A DNA stretch of 64,000 nt from Gordonibacter massiliensis (ex Traore et al. 2017) (GTDB lineage: Bacteria; Actinomycetota; Coriobacteriia; Coriobacteriales; Eggerthellaceae). The notes beneath the pieces are model-generated. The model ran no database searches. It saw nothing but the letters and a program-made list of their open reading frames with translations, and had not been told where the DNA came from. Numbering within the stretch: position 1 is the stretch's first letter; each line of letters opens with the position of its first letter. The stretch is taken from positions 3,282,168 through 3,346,167 of the forward strand of contig LT827128.1 in assembly GCA_900170005.1 (NCBI GenBank), written 5' to 3'. The position numbers were made by a program, and so were the translations under genes. Positions 1 to 7,800 of this stretch are shown here, in pieces.

Positions 1-1278
1 CGCCAAACGCGCGACTCCGTGCAGGAGAAGCTGGAGAGCAGCGGCGCCCTCGGCACCGCGCTCGCGAACTTCGGCCGCAACATGAAAGAGTCGATGAAGC
101 AGTTCGTGCTCCCGCGCACCATGATATTCGAGCAGCTGGGCATCCTGTGCACGGCTCCCATCGACGGCCACGACATCGGCGCGCTCAAGGAGACGCTGGG
201 TTTGGTGCTGGCCGCCGACGCTCCCGTGCTCATGCACGTGGTGACGAAGAAGGGCGCCGGCTACGAGCCCGCCGCCCGCAACCCCGAGAAGTTCCACGGC
301 ATCGCGCCGTACGACATCGCCACGGGCGAGGTGAGGAAGAAGCCGGTCGCCGCCCCGTCTTACACAAGCGTGTTCGGCAAGGCGCTCGCCGAGGAGGCGC
401 GCGCCGACGACCGCATCGTGGCCATCACGGCCGCCATGAAGGACGGCACGGGGCTTGCGGATTTCGCCGAGGAGTTCCCGAATCGCTTCGTGGACGCGGG
501 CATTGCCGAAGAGCACGCGGTGGGCTTGGCCTCGGGCCTGGCGGTGGGCGGCAAGAAGCCCGTCGTGGCCATTTACTCCACGTTCCTGCAGCGCGCCATC
601 GACCAGCTCATCATCAACAACGCGCTGCCGAACCTCGACGTGGTGTTCGCCATCGACCGCGCCGGTGTCGTGGGCGAGGACGGTCCCACGCACCACGGCA
701 TATTCGATCTGGCCTACACGCGCATGGTGCCGAACATGCGCGTGCTCGCGCCCTCGAACGAGGCGGAGCTCGTGCATGCGCTGCATACGGCGCTCGCGCT
801 GGGAGGGCCGTATGCCATCCGCTACCCGCGCGGGGCGGCCGAGGGCGTGCCCCTGCCCGAGAAGCCGGAGGTGCTGGAGGTGGGGCGTGCGCGGACCGTG
901 CGCGAAGGAGACGACGTTGCCATCCTCGCGTTCGGGCGCATGGTGAGCCGCGCGCTGGGAGCTGCGGAGCTGCTGGCCGAGCGCGGCATAGAGGCGCGCG
1001 TCGTGGACATGCGCTGGGCGAAGCCGCTCGACGCCGACGCCGTCGCCCGTGCCGCGCAAACGAGGCTCGTCGTCACCGTGGAGGGCGGCGTGGTGTCCGG
1101 AGGTGCGGGGGAGGGCGTGCTCGGCGAGCTCGCTCGCCAGGGCCTCGCGGTGCCCGCGCTCACGCTGGGCGTTCCCGACGTGTTCGTGCCCCAGGGCAAG
1201 GCGGACCTGCTGCTGCGCGACCTCGGGCTCGACCCGCAGGGCATCGCTGCCTCGGTCGAAGCGCGCTTGGGGAAATAG
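1..1278 (+). CDS. dxs: 1-deoxy-D-xylulose-5-phosphate synthase, 3' part
   Basis: The frame is open from the first base, so this is the C-terminal part (about 425 residues) of a protein that begins upstream of the window; the GTG at 19 is internal. The enzyme makes 1-deoxy-D-xylulose 5-phosphate from pyruvate and glyceraldehyde 3-phosphate using thiamine diphosphate, the first step of the MEP isoprenoid pathway, in the cytoplasm. Visible parts are the end of the N-terminal TPP domain (PIDGHD), the pyrimidine-binding transketolase domain with the DAGIAEEHAVGLASGLA segment and the GEDGPTHHG motif, and the C-terminal transketolase domain ending EARLGK. These features are diagnostic of DXS rather than of transketolase. 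The next gene starts 280 bp downstream with its own promoter-like sequence. Confidence 0.95.
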   Translation, partial: RQTRDSVQEKLESSGALGTALANFGRNMKESMKQFVLPRTMIFEQLGILCTAPIDGHDIGALKETLGLVLAADAPVLMHVVTKKGAGYEPAARNPEKFHGIAPYDIATGEVRKKPVAAPSYTSVFGKALAEEARADDRIVAITAAMKDGTGLADFAEEFPNRFVDAGIAEEHAVGLASGLAVGGKKPVVAIYSTFLQRAIDQLIINNALPNLDVVFAIDRAGVVGEDGPTHHGIFDLAYTRMVPNMRVLAPSNEAELVHALHTALALGGPYAIRYPRGAAEGVPLPEKPEVLEVGRARTVREGDDVAILAFGRMVSRALGAAELLAERGIEARVVDMRWAKPLDADAVARAAQTRLVVTVEGGVVSGGAGEGVLGELARQGLAVPALTLGVPDVFVPQGKADLLLRDLGLDPQGIAASVEARLGK

Positions 1279-1450
1279 CCCGAACGTCGGCCCAGGCGTC
1301 TGTTTGCGCTTGCTTGTTCCGGTTGCGCCCGGCAATCCACGTACCCGGTTGTCCGTAGGAGCGCCCTTGCATGCAAGGCCCGATTTGCCCGCCTGCGCGC
1401 ACCATGCTGTCAGCGACTTTACCTAAACTTGATCTTCCCGTTGCGTGGAA

Positions 1451-1477
1451 TTGACAATCCTTTCCTATCATTAAACT
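1451..1477 (+). promoter_or_regulatory. possible promoter of the phosphate carrier gene
   Basis: A perfect TTGACA lies at 1451-1456, followed after a short 15-nt spacer by TAAACT at 1472-1477, about 80 nt before the gene. The -35 is convincing and the -10 and its spacing are weak. Nothing else stands out in 1279-1557. Confidence 0.35.
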
Positions 1478-1557
1478 CCGTGTGCTTGGTTACCGAAGCC
1501 GTGGAGGGGCGTCAGGCGCGTTCGCCGATGCGCGCTCCCGCACGGGGAGGAGTTTGC

Positions 1558-2610
1558 ATGAGCTACGATTTCGGCGCGTTCGCCGCGGCGTTCGTGAGCG
1601 ATCCCATACTTGCGCTCATCGTCATCCTGACGCTGGGTGCCACGGTGGTGAACGGGGCGACCGATGCCCCCAACGCCATCGCCACCGTCGTGGGAACGAA
1701 GGCCATGAAGCCCACGCCCGCTATCGCCATGGCGGCGGTGTGCAACTTCATCGGGCTGGCGGCCATCACCATGATCTCGTCGGCCGTGGCGGCCACCATC
1801 TTCAAGATGGTCGACTTCGGAGGCGACAACCACGCCGCGCTCGTCGCGCTGGCGGCGGCCATGGTGGCCATCATCGTGTGGGGCGTGGCGGCGTGGTACT
1901 TCGGCATACCCACGTCGCAGAGCCACTCGCTCATCGCCGGCATCACCGGCGCGGCCATCGCGCTGCAGGGCGGCTTGGGCGGCGTCAACGGCGGCGAGTG
2001 GATGAAAGTGGTGTACGGCCTGGTCATCTCCACGGTGCTCGGGTTCGGCACCGGGTGGCTGTTCACGCGCATGATCAAACGGCTCTGTCGAGGCGCCGAG
2101 CGCGCCAAGGCCAACTCGTTCTTCAAGTGGGCGCAGATCATCTCCGGCGCTGGCGTGGCCGTGCTGCACGGCGCGCAGGACGGCCAGAAGTTCCTGTCGC
2201 TATGCATGCTGGGCATCATGCTGGCCATGACCGGTCAATCCGGCGGCGACGTGTCGTTCCCCTTCTGGCTCATCATCCTCGTGTCCGCCACCATGGCGCT
2301 CGGCACGGCGGTGGGAGGCAAGAAGATCATCAAATCGGTGGGCATGAACATGGTGAAGATGGAGCAGTACCAGGGGTTCGCCGCGTGCCTGTCGGCCTGC
2401 TTCTGCATCGGCCTGGCCACGTTCACGGGCCTGCCGGTGTCCACCACGCACACGAAGACCACCGCCATCATGGGCGTGGGCGCGGAGAAGAGCCTGCGCA
2501 ACGTGAAGTGGGGCCTTGCCGGCCGCATGGTGGGCACCTGGGTGCTCACGTTTCCCGGCTGCGGTCTGCTCGCGTTCGGCTTCACGCACCTGTTCCTGGC
2601 GTTCTTCTGA
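1558..2610 (+). CDS. pit: PiT-family inorganic phosphate transporter
   Basis: A 350-residue hydrophobic protein of the PiT (PF01384) family, expected to take up phosphate or metal-phosphate with H+ or Na+ across the cytoplasmic membrane. The family's duplicated signatures are visible: NGATDAPNAIATVVGTKA near residues 30-45 and HGAQDGQKFLSL near residue 205, plus a C-terminal GLPVSTTHTKT stretch. The start at 1558 is preferred because GGGGAGG stands 6-7 nt upstream; the frame is open to 1429 but those residues do not resemble the family. No PhoU-like partner is adjacent. A strong hairpin terminator follows. Confidence 0.9.
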   Translation: MSYDFGAFAAAFVSDPILALIVILTLGATVVNGATDAPNAIATVVGTKAMKPTPAIAMAAVCNFIGLAAITMISSAVAATIFKMVDFGGDNHAALVALAAAMVAIIVWGVAAWYFGIPTSQSHSLIAGITGAAIALQGGLGGVNGGEWMKVVYGLVISTVLGFGTGWLFTRMIKRLCRGAERAKANSFFKWAQIISGAGVAVLHGAQDGQKFLSLCMLGIMLAMTGQSGGDVSFPFWLIILVSATMALGTAVGGKKIIKSVGMNMVKMEQYQGFAACLSACFCIGLATFTGLPVSTTHTKTTAIMGVGAEKSLRNVKWGLAGRMVGTWVLTFPGCGLLAFGFTHLFLAFF

Positions 2611-2660
2611 CGGCTTGCCGGGCGATTCCGTAGGGGCGTCCTAGCGGTTCTCTTCATGAA

Positions 2661-2695
2661 AAAGCGCCCCGGATCGCGTCGATCCGGGGCGCTTT
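2661..2695. terminator. bidirectional intrinsic terminator
   Basis: Perfect 15-bp inverted repeat (2661-2675 against 2681-2695) with a 5-nt loop. It begins with an A run and ends with TTT, so it could serve both the phosphate carrier (+) and the DUF1508 gene (-), which converge here. Confidence 0.85.
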
Positions 2696-2718
2696 CGCAA
2701 ACGGTTGGCGGAAAGGCC

Positions 2719-2895
2719 TTACGCCTCTTCCTCCACCACTTCGGCGTCGGGCGCGTTCTTCTTCACGCTCTCGATGCCCTTCTTGCAAGATTCCTTGGAC
2801 TTGTAGTGCTGCGACGTGGCGATGATCTCGCCGTTGTCGGCCTTCAGCACGAAGTGGCATCCCGAGTCGGACGTCTTGATAACGAACTTGCCCAT
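2719..2895 (-). CDS. DUF1508 (YegP-like) small protein
   Basis: A 58-residue protein starting MGKFVIKTSDSG and ending in an acidic tail (AEVVEEEA). It matches the single-repeat form of DUF1508, marked by the F-x-LKADNGEIIATS and SK-x-SC-x-KGI-x-SVK-x-NAPDA segments. The function of the family is not established. The start at 2895 is preceded by AAGGAGAGAGCC. The same frame is open much further upstream on the minus strand, but the strong ribosome site and the family boundary place the start here. It ends just before the shared terminator. Confidence 0.85.
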   Translation of the reverse strand: MGKFVIKTSDSGCHFVLKADNGEIIATSQHYKSKESCKKGIESVKKNAPDAEVVEEEA

Positions 2896-3023
2896 GGCTC
2901 TCTCCTTCTCTTCGCGAACGATAGCGAAGATGATACACCGCACGAAGCCGCAGGTCGGATCAGGTACGAGGTTGAACCAAGGTTTGAGGGTCGCCCGCGT
3001 CCGGACGTGCCGCAGCCGTCCGG

Positions 3024-3533
3024 CTAGTCCACACGCCTCTCCATGACGAAGTCGTCCATGATGAAGCCCTGCCCGATGTCCGTTTCCACCGAATCGATGG
3101 TCTCGAACCCTTTGCCCCGGTAGGCGCGCACGCCCAGGTCGTTGTGCTTGTTCACCGTCAAGTACATCGCTTCGAACCCGCGCTCGCGGCACAGGTTCTC
3201 GTAGAAGCGGATGGTCTGACTGGCGAAACCGTGCCCGCGCTCCTCGGCCAGCAGGTATATCTTCGAGATGAAGAAGCGGTTCGTCTCGGGCTCGGGGCGT
3301 CCGCCCGTGTAGCCAGCGATGCGCCCGTCGTCGGCGCGCAGGAACCAGTACTCGTAGCCGTGTTCGGCCATGTCGCGCTCGATGGCCTCCAGGCTCTGAA
3401 ACTGCTCCACCATGTAGTCGGTCTGCGACTCGCCGATGAGGGCGGGCCAGTACTCGTGCCATATCTCGTCGGCAAGCGCCGCCAAGCGCTGCCGGTCCTC
3501 CGGCGTCTCGACCGCAACGAACTCGATCGTCAT
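3024..3533 (-). CDS. GNAT-family N-acetyltransferase
   Basis: A 169-residue acetyltransferase-fold protein. The acetyl-CoA-binding motif A appears as IYLLAEERGHGFAS near residues 92-106 (the R/Q-x-x-G-x-G/A loop is ERGHGFA). The downstream NKHNDLGVRAYRGKGFE segment is typical of the fold's C-terminal half. It would transfer an acetyl group from acetyl-CoA to an amine; the substrate cannot be told from sequence. AAGGAG lies 7 nt before the ATG. It reads toward the DUF1508 gene and is transcribed divergently from amt. Confidence 0.85.
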   Translation of the reverse strand: MTIEFVAVETPEDRQRLAALADEIWHEYWPALIGESQTDYMVEQFQSLEAIERDMAEHGYEYWFLRADDGRIAGYTGGRPEPETNRFFISKIYLLAEERGHGFASQTIRFYENLCRERGFEAMYLTVNKHNDLGVRAYRGKGFETIDSVETDIGQGFIMDDFVMERRVD

Positions 3534-3786
3534 GCAATGCTCCTTTCTTGTGGCGTTCCCTTCCCACTATACCGCAACCGGCACGGCGCGCATCCGCCTC
3601 TCGGGACGATTCGCGCGGTTGCCCGCGGGAGCGTGTTTCCGTTCGGTAACACGGGTGCTTCCCGTTTGTTAAAAGGCGTTTCCAAGCTCGTTAACAGTGG
3701 GCAGCTTTACGTTTTACCTGATGGAACGATGCGATCATCGAATACGTCACCTGACAGGGAAAAGCAAATGAAGGAGGTAGATGCAT

Positions 3787-5061
3787 ATGTTTGACTCCGG
3801 TTCGACGGGCTTCATGATCGTGTGCGCGATGCTCGTCTTGTTGATGACGCCGGGCTTGGCGTTCTTCTACGGGGGCCTCAGCCGCCGCAAGAACGTCGTG
3901 AACACCATGATCATGTCGTTTGCGGTGCTGGGCATCGTCGGCATCACGTGGACGCTCTGCGGCTGGTCGTTCGCCTACGGCGGCGACGGCTCGATTCCGT
4001 TCTTCGGGGGCTTCGATCAGATCGGGCTTCAGGGGCTCGTGGCCAGCGTCACGAGCGAGGCTCCCGAAGCGCTGAGTCACGACGCGTATCCCGCGCTGGC
4101 CGACGTCGTGTTCCAGCTGGCGTTCTGCATGATCACCACGGCCATCATCACGGGCGCGGTGGCCGGACGCGTGAAGTTCGGCGCGGTGTGCGCGTTCGTG
4201 GCCGTGTGGACCATCGTGGTGTACCCGCCGCTCGCCCACATGGTGTGGGGCGGCGAGGGGAGCCTCGTGGGCGACACCATCGGCGCGCTCGACTTCGCCG
4301 GCGGCGACGTGGTGCACATCTCGTCCGGCCTCACGGGCCTCGTTCTCTGCCTGATCGCAGGCAAGCGCCGCGGGTTCGGCATGATAAGCTACCGGCCCCA
4401 CAACGTGCCGTTCGTCGCGTTGGGCGCCACGCTGCTGTGGTTCGGCTGGTTCGGCTTCAACGCGGGCTCCGAGTTCGCCCCCGACGGCGTGGCGGCGCTG
4501 GCCCTGGTGAACACCGTGGTGGCCTCCGGTGCAGCGCTCGTGTCGTGGATGGTCATCGAGCGCGTGCGCGTGGGCAAGCCCACGCTCGTCGGCGCCGCCA
4601 CGGGCCTGGTGGCCGGCCTCGTGGTCATCACGCCGGCGGCCGGTTTCGTGGAGCCGTGGGCTGCGGTCGTCATGGGCCTGATCGTGTCGCCCGTGTGCTA
4701 CTTCGCCATCTCGTTCCTGAAGAAGAAGATCGGCTACGACGACGCGCTCGACGCGTTCGGCTGCCACGCCGTCGGCGGCGTCACCGGCGGCATCCTCACC
4801 GGCCTGTTCTGCGTGCCTGAGCTCTCCTGGACCGACTTCGGCGGCCTGTTCTACACGGGCGATCCCACGCTGCTGGGCGCGCAGGTGCTCGGCATCCTCG
4901 TGACCGTCGTGTTCGTGGGCGTGCTCGATGTGGTCATCGGCTTCGCCGTCAAGCTCGTGTTCAGGGGCAGCCTGCGCGTGAGCGAGCAGGAGGAGGCGCA
5001 GGGCCTGGACGTGGCGGCCCACGGCGAGAGCGCGTATCCGGCTTACGTGGGCCTGGACTAG
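3787..5061 (+). CDS. amt: ammonium transporter Amt
   Basis: A 424-residue membrane protein of the Amt/Rh family with about 11 predicted segments. Family signatures include FFYGGLSRRKN near residue 25, the LDFAGGDVVHISSGLTGL region (residues 167-184) and DDALDAFGCHAVGGVTGGI near residue 320, which carries the twin-His region of the pore. It conducts NH3/NH4+ inward. The start at 3787 is chosen over the ATG at 3781 because AAGGAGGT at 3771-3778 is only 2 nt from 3781 but 8 nt from 3787. It is followed after 15 bp by the PII gene, the usual amt-glnK pair in which PII blocks the channel. Confidence 0.95.
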   Translation: MFDSGSTGFMIVCAMLVLLMTPGLAFFYGGLSRRKNVVNTMIMSFAVLGIVGITWTLCGWSFAYGGDGSIPFFGGFDQIGLQGLVASVTSEAPEALSHDAYPALADVVFQLAFCMITTAIITGAVAGRVKFGAVCAFVAVWTIVVYPPLAHMVWGGEGSLVGDTIGALDFAGGDVVHISSGLTGLVLCLIAGKRRGFGMISYRPHNVPFVALGATLLWFGWFGFNAGSEFAPDGVAALALVNTVVASGAALVSWMVIERVRVGKPTLVGAATGLVAGLVVITPAAGFVEPWAAVVMGLIVSPVCYFAISFLKKKIGYDDALDAFGCHAVGGVTGGILTGLFCVPELSWTDFGGLFYTGDPTLLGAQVLGILVTVVFVGVLDVVIGFAVKLVFRGSLRVSEQEEAQGLDVAAHGESAYPAYVGLD

Positions 5062-5076
5062 GGAAGGAGCGTACCT

Positions 5077-5415
5077 ATGAAGAAGATAGCCGCGATCGTG
5101 CGGCCCGAGAAGCTCGAGCCGCTCAAGGACGCGCTGTTCGCCGCGAAGGTGAACGGCATGACCATCTCGCAGGTGCAGGGATGCGGGAACCAGCACGGTT
5201 GGAAGGAGTACTACCGCGGCACCGAGGTCATGTTGAACATGATACCGAAGGTGAAGTTCGAACTCGTCGTCGACGACGAGCAGGTCGACCCCCTGGTGGA
5301 GCTCATCCGCTCCACGGCGCGCACGGGCGAGGTGGGCGACGGCAAGATATTCATCTTCCCCGTGGACGAGGTCGTGCGCATCCGCACGGGCGAGACGGGC
5401 GACGCCGCCGTGTAG
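5077..5415 (+). CDS. glnK: PII nitrogen-regulatory protein (GlnK/GlnB type)
   Basis: A 112-residue PII protein with the GDGKIFIFPVDEVVRIRTGE C-terminal signature and the Q39 region of the ATP/2-oxoglutarate site. By count the T-loop reads EYYRGTEV with Y46 present but Val at position 51, where enteric GlnB/GlnK carry the tyrosine that is uridylylated and other actinobacteria adenylylate. Control therefore probably relies on effector binding alone. The pairing with amt indicates that it gates ammonium uptake. GGGAAGGAG precedes the ATG. Confidence 0.93.
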   Translation: MKKIAAIVRPEKLEPLKDALFAAKVNGMTISQVQGCGNQHGWKEYYRGTEVMLNMIPKVKFELVVDDEQVDPLVELIRSTARTGEVGDGKIFIFPVDEVVRIRTGETGDAAV

Positions 5416-5714
5416 GGGAGGGCGCGGGGCGAACGACTGTGGAGGCCCGTTCGGCGAAAGCCGGGCGGGCCGCCTTGCTGGCGCGGCCGCCGCCGATGGG
5501 CGCCCCCTCGCCGTTCCCGCCCCCTTCGCATCCCCGTGCTAGGTGCCGTTCCCGTGTCCTTTGCTGCGGTAGCGCACCCGCCTCCATCCATCCTTCACGG
5601 ATCGACGTCGTTTCCCGAGCGCCCCTTCCCATTTGACGCTAATGAGATATAATCCTATTTGAATTACGATACGGATTACTACCTCATCATCTTCGGCGCG
5701 AAAGGAGCCTCCCC
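5416..5714. other. intergenic region, AT-rich promoter before the Fur-family gene
   Basis: No gene is seen in these 299 bp. The first 200 bp are GC-rich; the stretch 5635-5690 is AT-rich with TATAAT at 5648-5653 and the spaced repeat ATTACGATACGGATTAC at 5661-5677, a plausible promoter and self-binding site for the downstream regulator. Confidence 0.35.
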
Positions 5715-6137
5715 ATGGCCGGTACGGTTTCCGACAAGCAGGGAAGCGCGGCAACGCGCAACACCATTCAAAGGGCGCTGGTGCTGGAAGCGGTGCGATC
5801 GCTGCACGACCACCCCACGTCGGCCGACGTGTACGAGGCGGTTCGCCGCACGTACCCGAACATCTCGCGGGCCACGGTCTACCGCAATCTGGGCGTGTTG
5901 GCCAACCGTGGCGACGTGCTGCGCGTGGAGGTGCCCAACGGCGCCGACCGCTACGACTTCTTCAACGAGCCCCACTACCACGCGAAATGCCGCGTGTGCG
6001 GGCGCATCGTGGACGTCGACATGCCCTACGAGTCCGACATCGCCTCGAAGGTGTCCGACGCGCACGGGTTCGCCATCGAGGGGCACGAGATCATCTTCGA
6101 CGGCGTGTGCCCCGCCTGTCAGAAGGCCGGTGCCTGA
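5715..6137 (+). CDS. Fur-family transcriptional regulator (PerR-like)
   Basis: A 140-residue Fur-superfamily repressor. The winged helix holds SRATVYRNLGVLA (about residues 52-64). The dimerisation domain has the PHYHAKCRVCG metal ligands and a second pair in GVCPAC, the two CxxC motifs of the structural zinc site. The length and the short C-terminus resemble PerR more than Fur, but metal and peroxide specificity cannot be decided from sequence. The AT-rich region just upstream may hold its own operator. No co-transcribed gene is obvious. Confidence 0.9.
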   Translation: MAGTVSDKQGSAATRNTIQRALVLEAVRSLHDHPTSADVYEAVRRTYPNISRATVYRNLGVLANRGDVLRVEVPNGADRYDFFNEPHYHAKCRVCGRIVDVDMPYESDIASKVSDAHGFAIEGHEIIFDGVCPACQKAGA

Positions 6138-6325
6138 CGGCGTTGCCGGCCTTCGGGTCGGCTTCGTTTTTCGTTCGGCACCGCTTGTTCGGCCCGAAGT
6201 CGCTCGCCGTGGAGTAAGATGTAAAGCTGATCGTCAAAGCGTTCGCGCGCGGCGGTCGAACGGACGAGGGCGCTTTTCGCCCCGTTCGGCGGGAGAGGCG
6301 AGGAGACGACGCGAAAGAGGGCCGC

Positions 6326-7660
6326 ATGTCTGACCCCTACGAACTATTCGACGAGCTGGCAGAGATCATCTACGTGAGCGATCCGGATACCCACGAAATG
6401 CTCTACGTCAACGAATCCGCGAGGCGCATCGTCGGCGATTGGCAAGGACGCACCTGCTACGATGTGGTGCTGGGTCGCGATGCTCCCTGCGATTTCTGCA
6501 ACATCGATCGGCTTTCCACCGATTCGTTCCTGTCGTGGATGCATTACAACGAGAAGTACGGTCGCCACTACCTGCTCAAGGACAAGCTCGTCGAGTGGCA
6601 CGGCCGTTCGGCGCGTTTGGAGATGGCCTTCGACATGACCGCCGAAGAGGAGCGGCGCCAGGCGTTGGAAACGAGGCTGGGCCTGGAGACGCTGCTCGTG
6701 CGGTGCGCTATGAAGCTGCAGAACATCGACGGCTTCGCGGGAGACATGACGTCGGTGCTGGAAATGATCGGCGAGTTTCTGGAGGCCGACCGCGTGTACC
6801 TGTTCCAAGTGTCGTCCGACGGCACCTCGTTCAGCAATTCCCACGAATGGTGCGCCGAAGGCGTCACGCCCCAGATCGACGAGCTGCAGGATATGGACAT
6901 GTCGTGGGTGACGGAATGGATGCCGCTGTTCCTGAAGCGCGAGACCGTTATCGTCAAGCATCTGGAGGACCTGCGCGAGACATCGCCGAGCGAGTACGAA
7001 ATGCTCGCCCCGCAGGGCATCACCTCCCTGGTCGACGCCCCTTTGCTCGTGGAGGGCGAGCTCATCGGCTCCATTGGGGTGGACAATCCGGCCGCCGTCC
7101 ACCTCGACCACTGCGCCGAGTTCTTCACCAGCCTGTCTTACTTCCTTTCCATGGAGCTGGAACGCTACCGTGCGAAGGAGCGCTTTCGCGAGCTGAGCTA
7201 CACCGATGCGCTTACCGGTTTGGCGAACCGCAACCGCTTCATCGAGGACGTCGAGCGGCTCGACGCCGACGGCCCTCGACGCGGCTTCGGGGTGATCTAC
7301 GTGGACATGAACGGCTTGAAGGACTTCAACGATCTGGAGGGGCATGCGAAAGGCGACCAGGCGCTCGTCGCGGCAGGGCACGCGCTGGAGGAGGCGCTTG
7401 CGGGCACCCGCGTCTACCGCATGGGCGGCGACGAGTTTCTCGCCGTCGTGCTCGATGCGTCTGCGGAGGGCTTCGGCGCGCTGGTCGATACCGTGCGGGA
7501 GCGCCTGGCGCAGACGGGCTGCTCCATGGCCATGGGCTTGCACTATGCGGCGGAGCCGTGTTTGGTGGACGAGGCGGTTCGGCGGGCCGACGGTGCCATG
7601 TACGAGGACAAGCGCACCTACTACCGCTCGCATCCCGCATCCGCACGCTATCGCGAGTGA
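6326..7660 (+). CDS. diguanylate cyclase with PAS-like and GAF-like sensors
   Basis: A 444-residue cytoplasmic protein. Residues 1-110 form a PAS-like domain with the DAPCDFCNIDRLS motif (a C-x-x-C pair); 110-285 look like a GAF domain; 285-440 form a GGDEF domain with YTDALTGLANRNRF and an intact GGDEF at about 367-371. It should make cyclic di-GMP from two GTP. No membrane segment or signal peptide is seen. The following gene encodes a larger protein starting with the same two sensor domains, so the pair looks like a duplication. Length and motif order support the call; the signal sensed is unknown. Confidence 0.88.
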   Translation: MSDPYELFDELAEIIYVSDPDTHEMLYVNESARRIVGDWQGRTCYDVVLGRDAPCDFCNIDRLSTDSFLSWMHYNEKYGRHYLLKDKLVEWHGRSARLEMAFDMTAEEERRQALETRLGLETLLVRCAMKLQNIDGFAGDMTSVLEMIGEFLEADRVYLFQVSSDGTSFSNSHEWCAEGVTPQIDELQDMDMSWVTEWMPLFLKRETVIVKHLEDLRETSPSEYEMLAPQGITSLVDAPLLVEGELIGSIGVDNPAAVHLDHCAEFFTSLSYFLSMELERYRAKERFRELSYTDALTGLANRNRFIEDVERLDADGPRRGFGVIYVDMNGLKDFNDLEGHAKGDQALVAAGHALEEALAGTRVYRMGGDEFLAVVLDASAEGFGALVDTVRERLAQTGCSMAMGLHYAAEPCLVDEAVRRADGAMYEDKRTYYRSHPASARYRE

Positions 7661-7800
7661 CGGCAGGGGCCTTTCGCCCGCGCCGCTGCCTCAACTTCGT
7701 TCGATACGGCGGTTTCCGATGGCGCGCACTCTGAAAAAGGACTAGTATTGCTCGACAACGGTTACGCCGTGACGGGCGTTGACGAAATGGCGGCGGGCAC

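Noticed and set aside
147-1358. Long alternative-frame open frames over dxs and many other genes
   Set aside because: They are Arg/Ala/His-rich shadows that arise from high GC; the overlapping frames encode recognised proteins.
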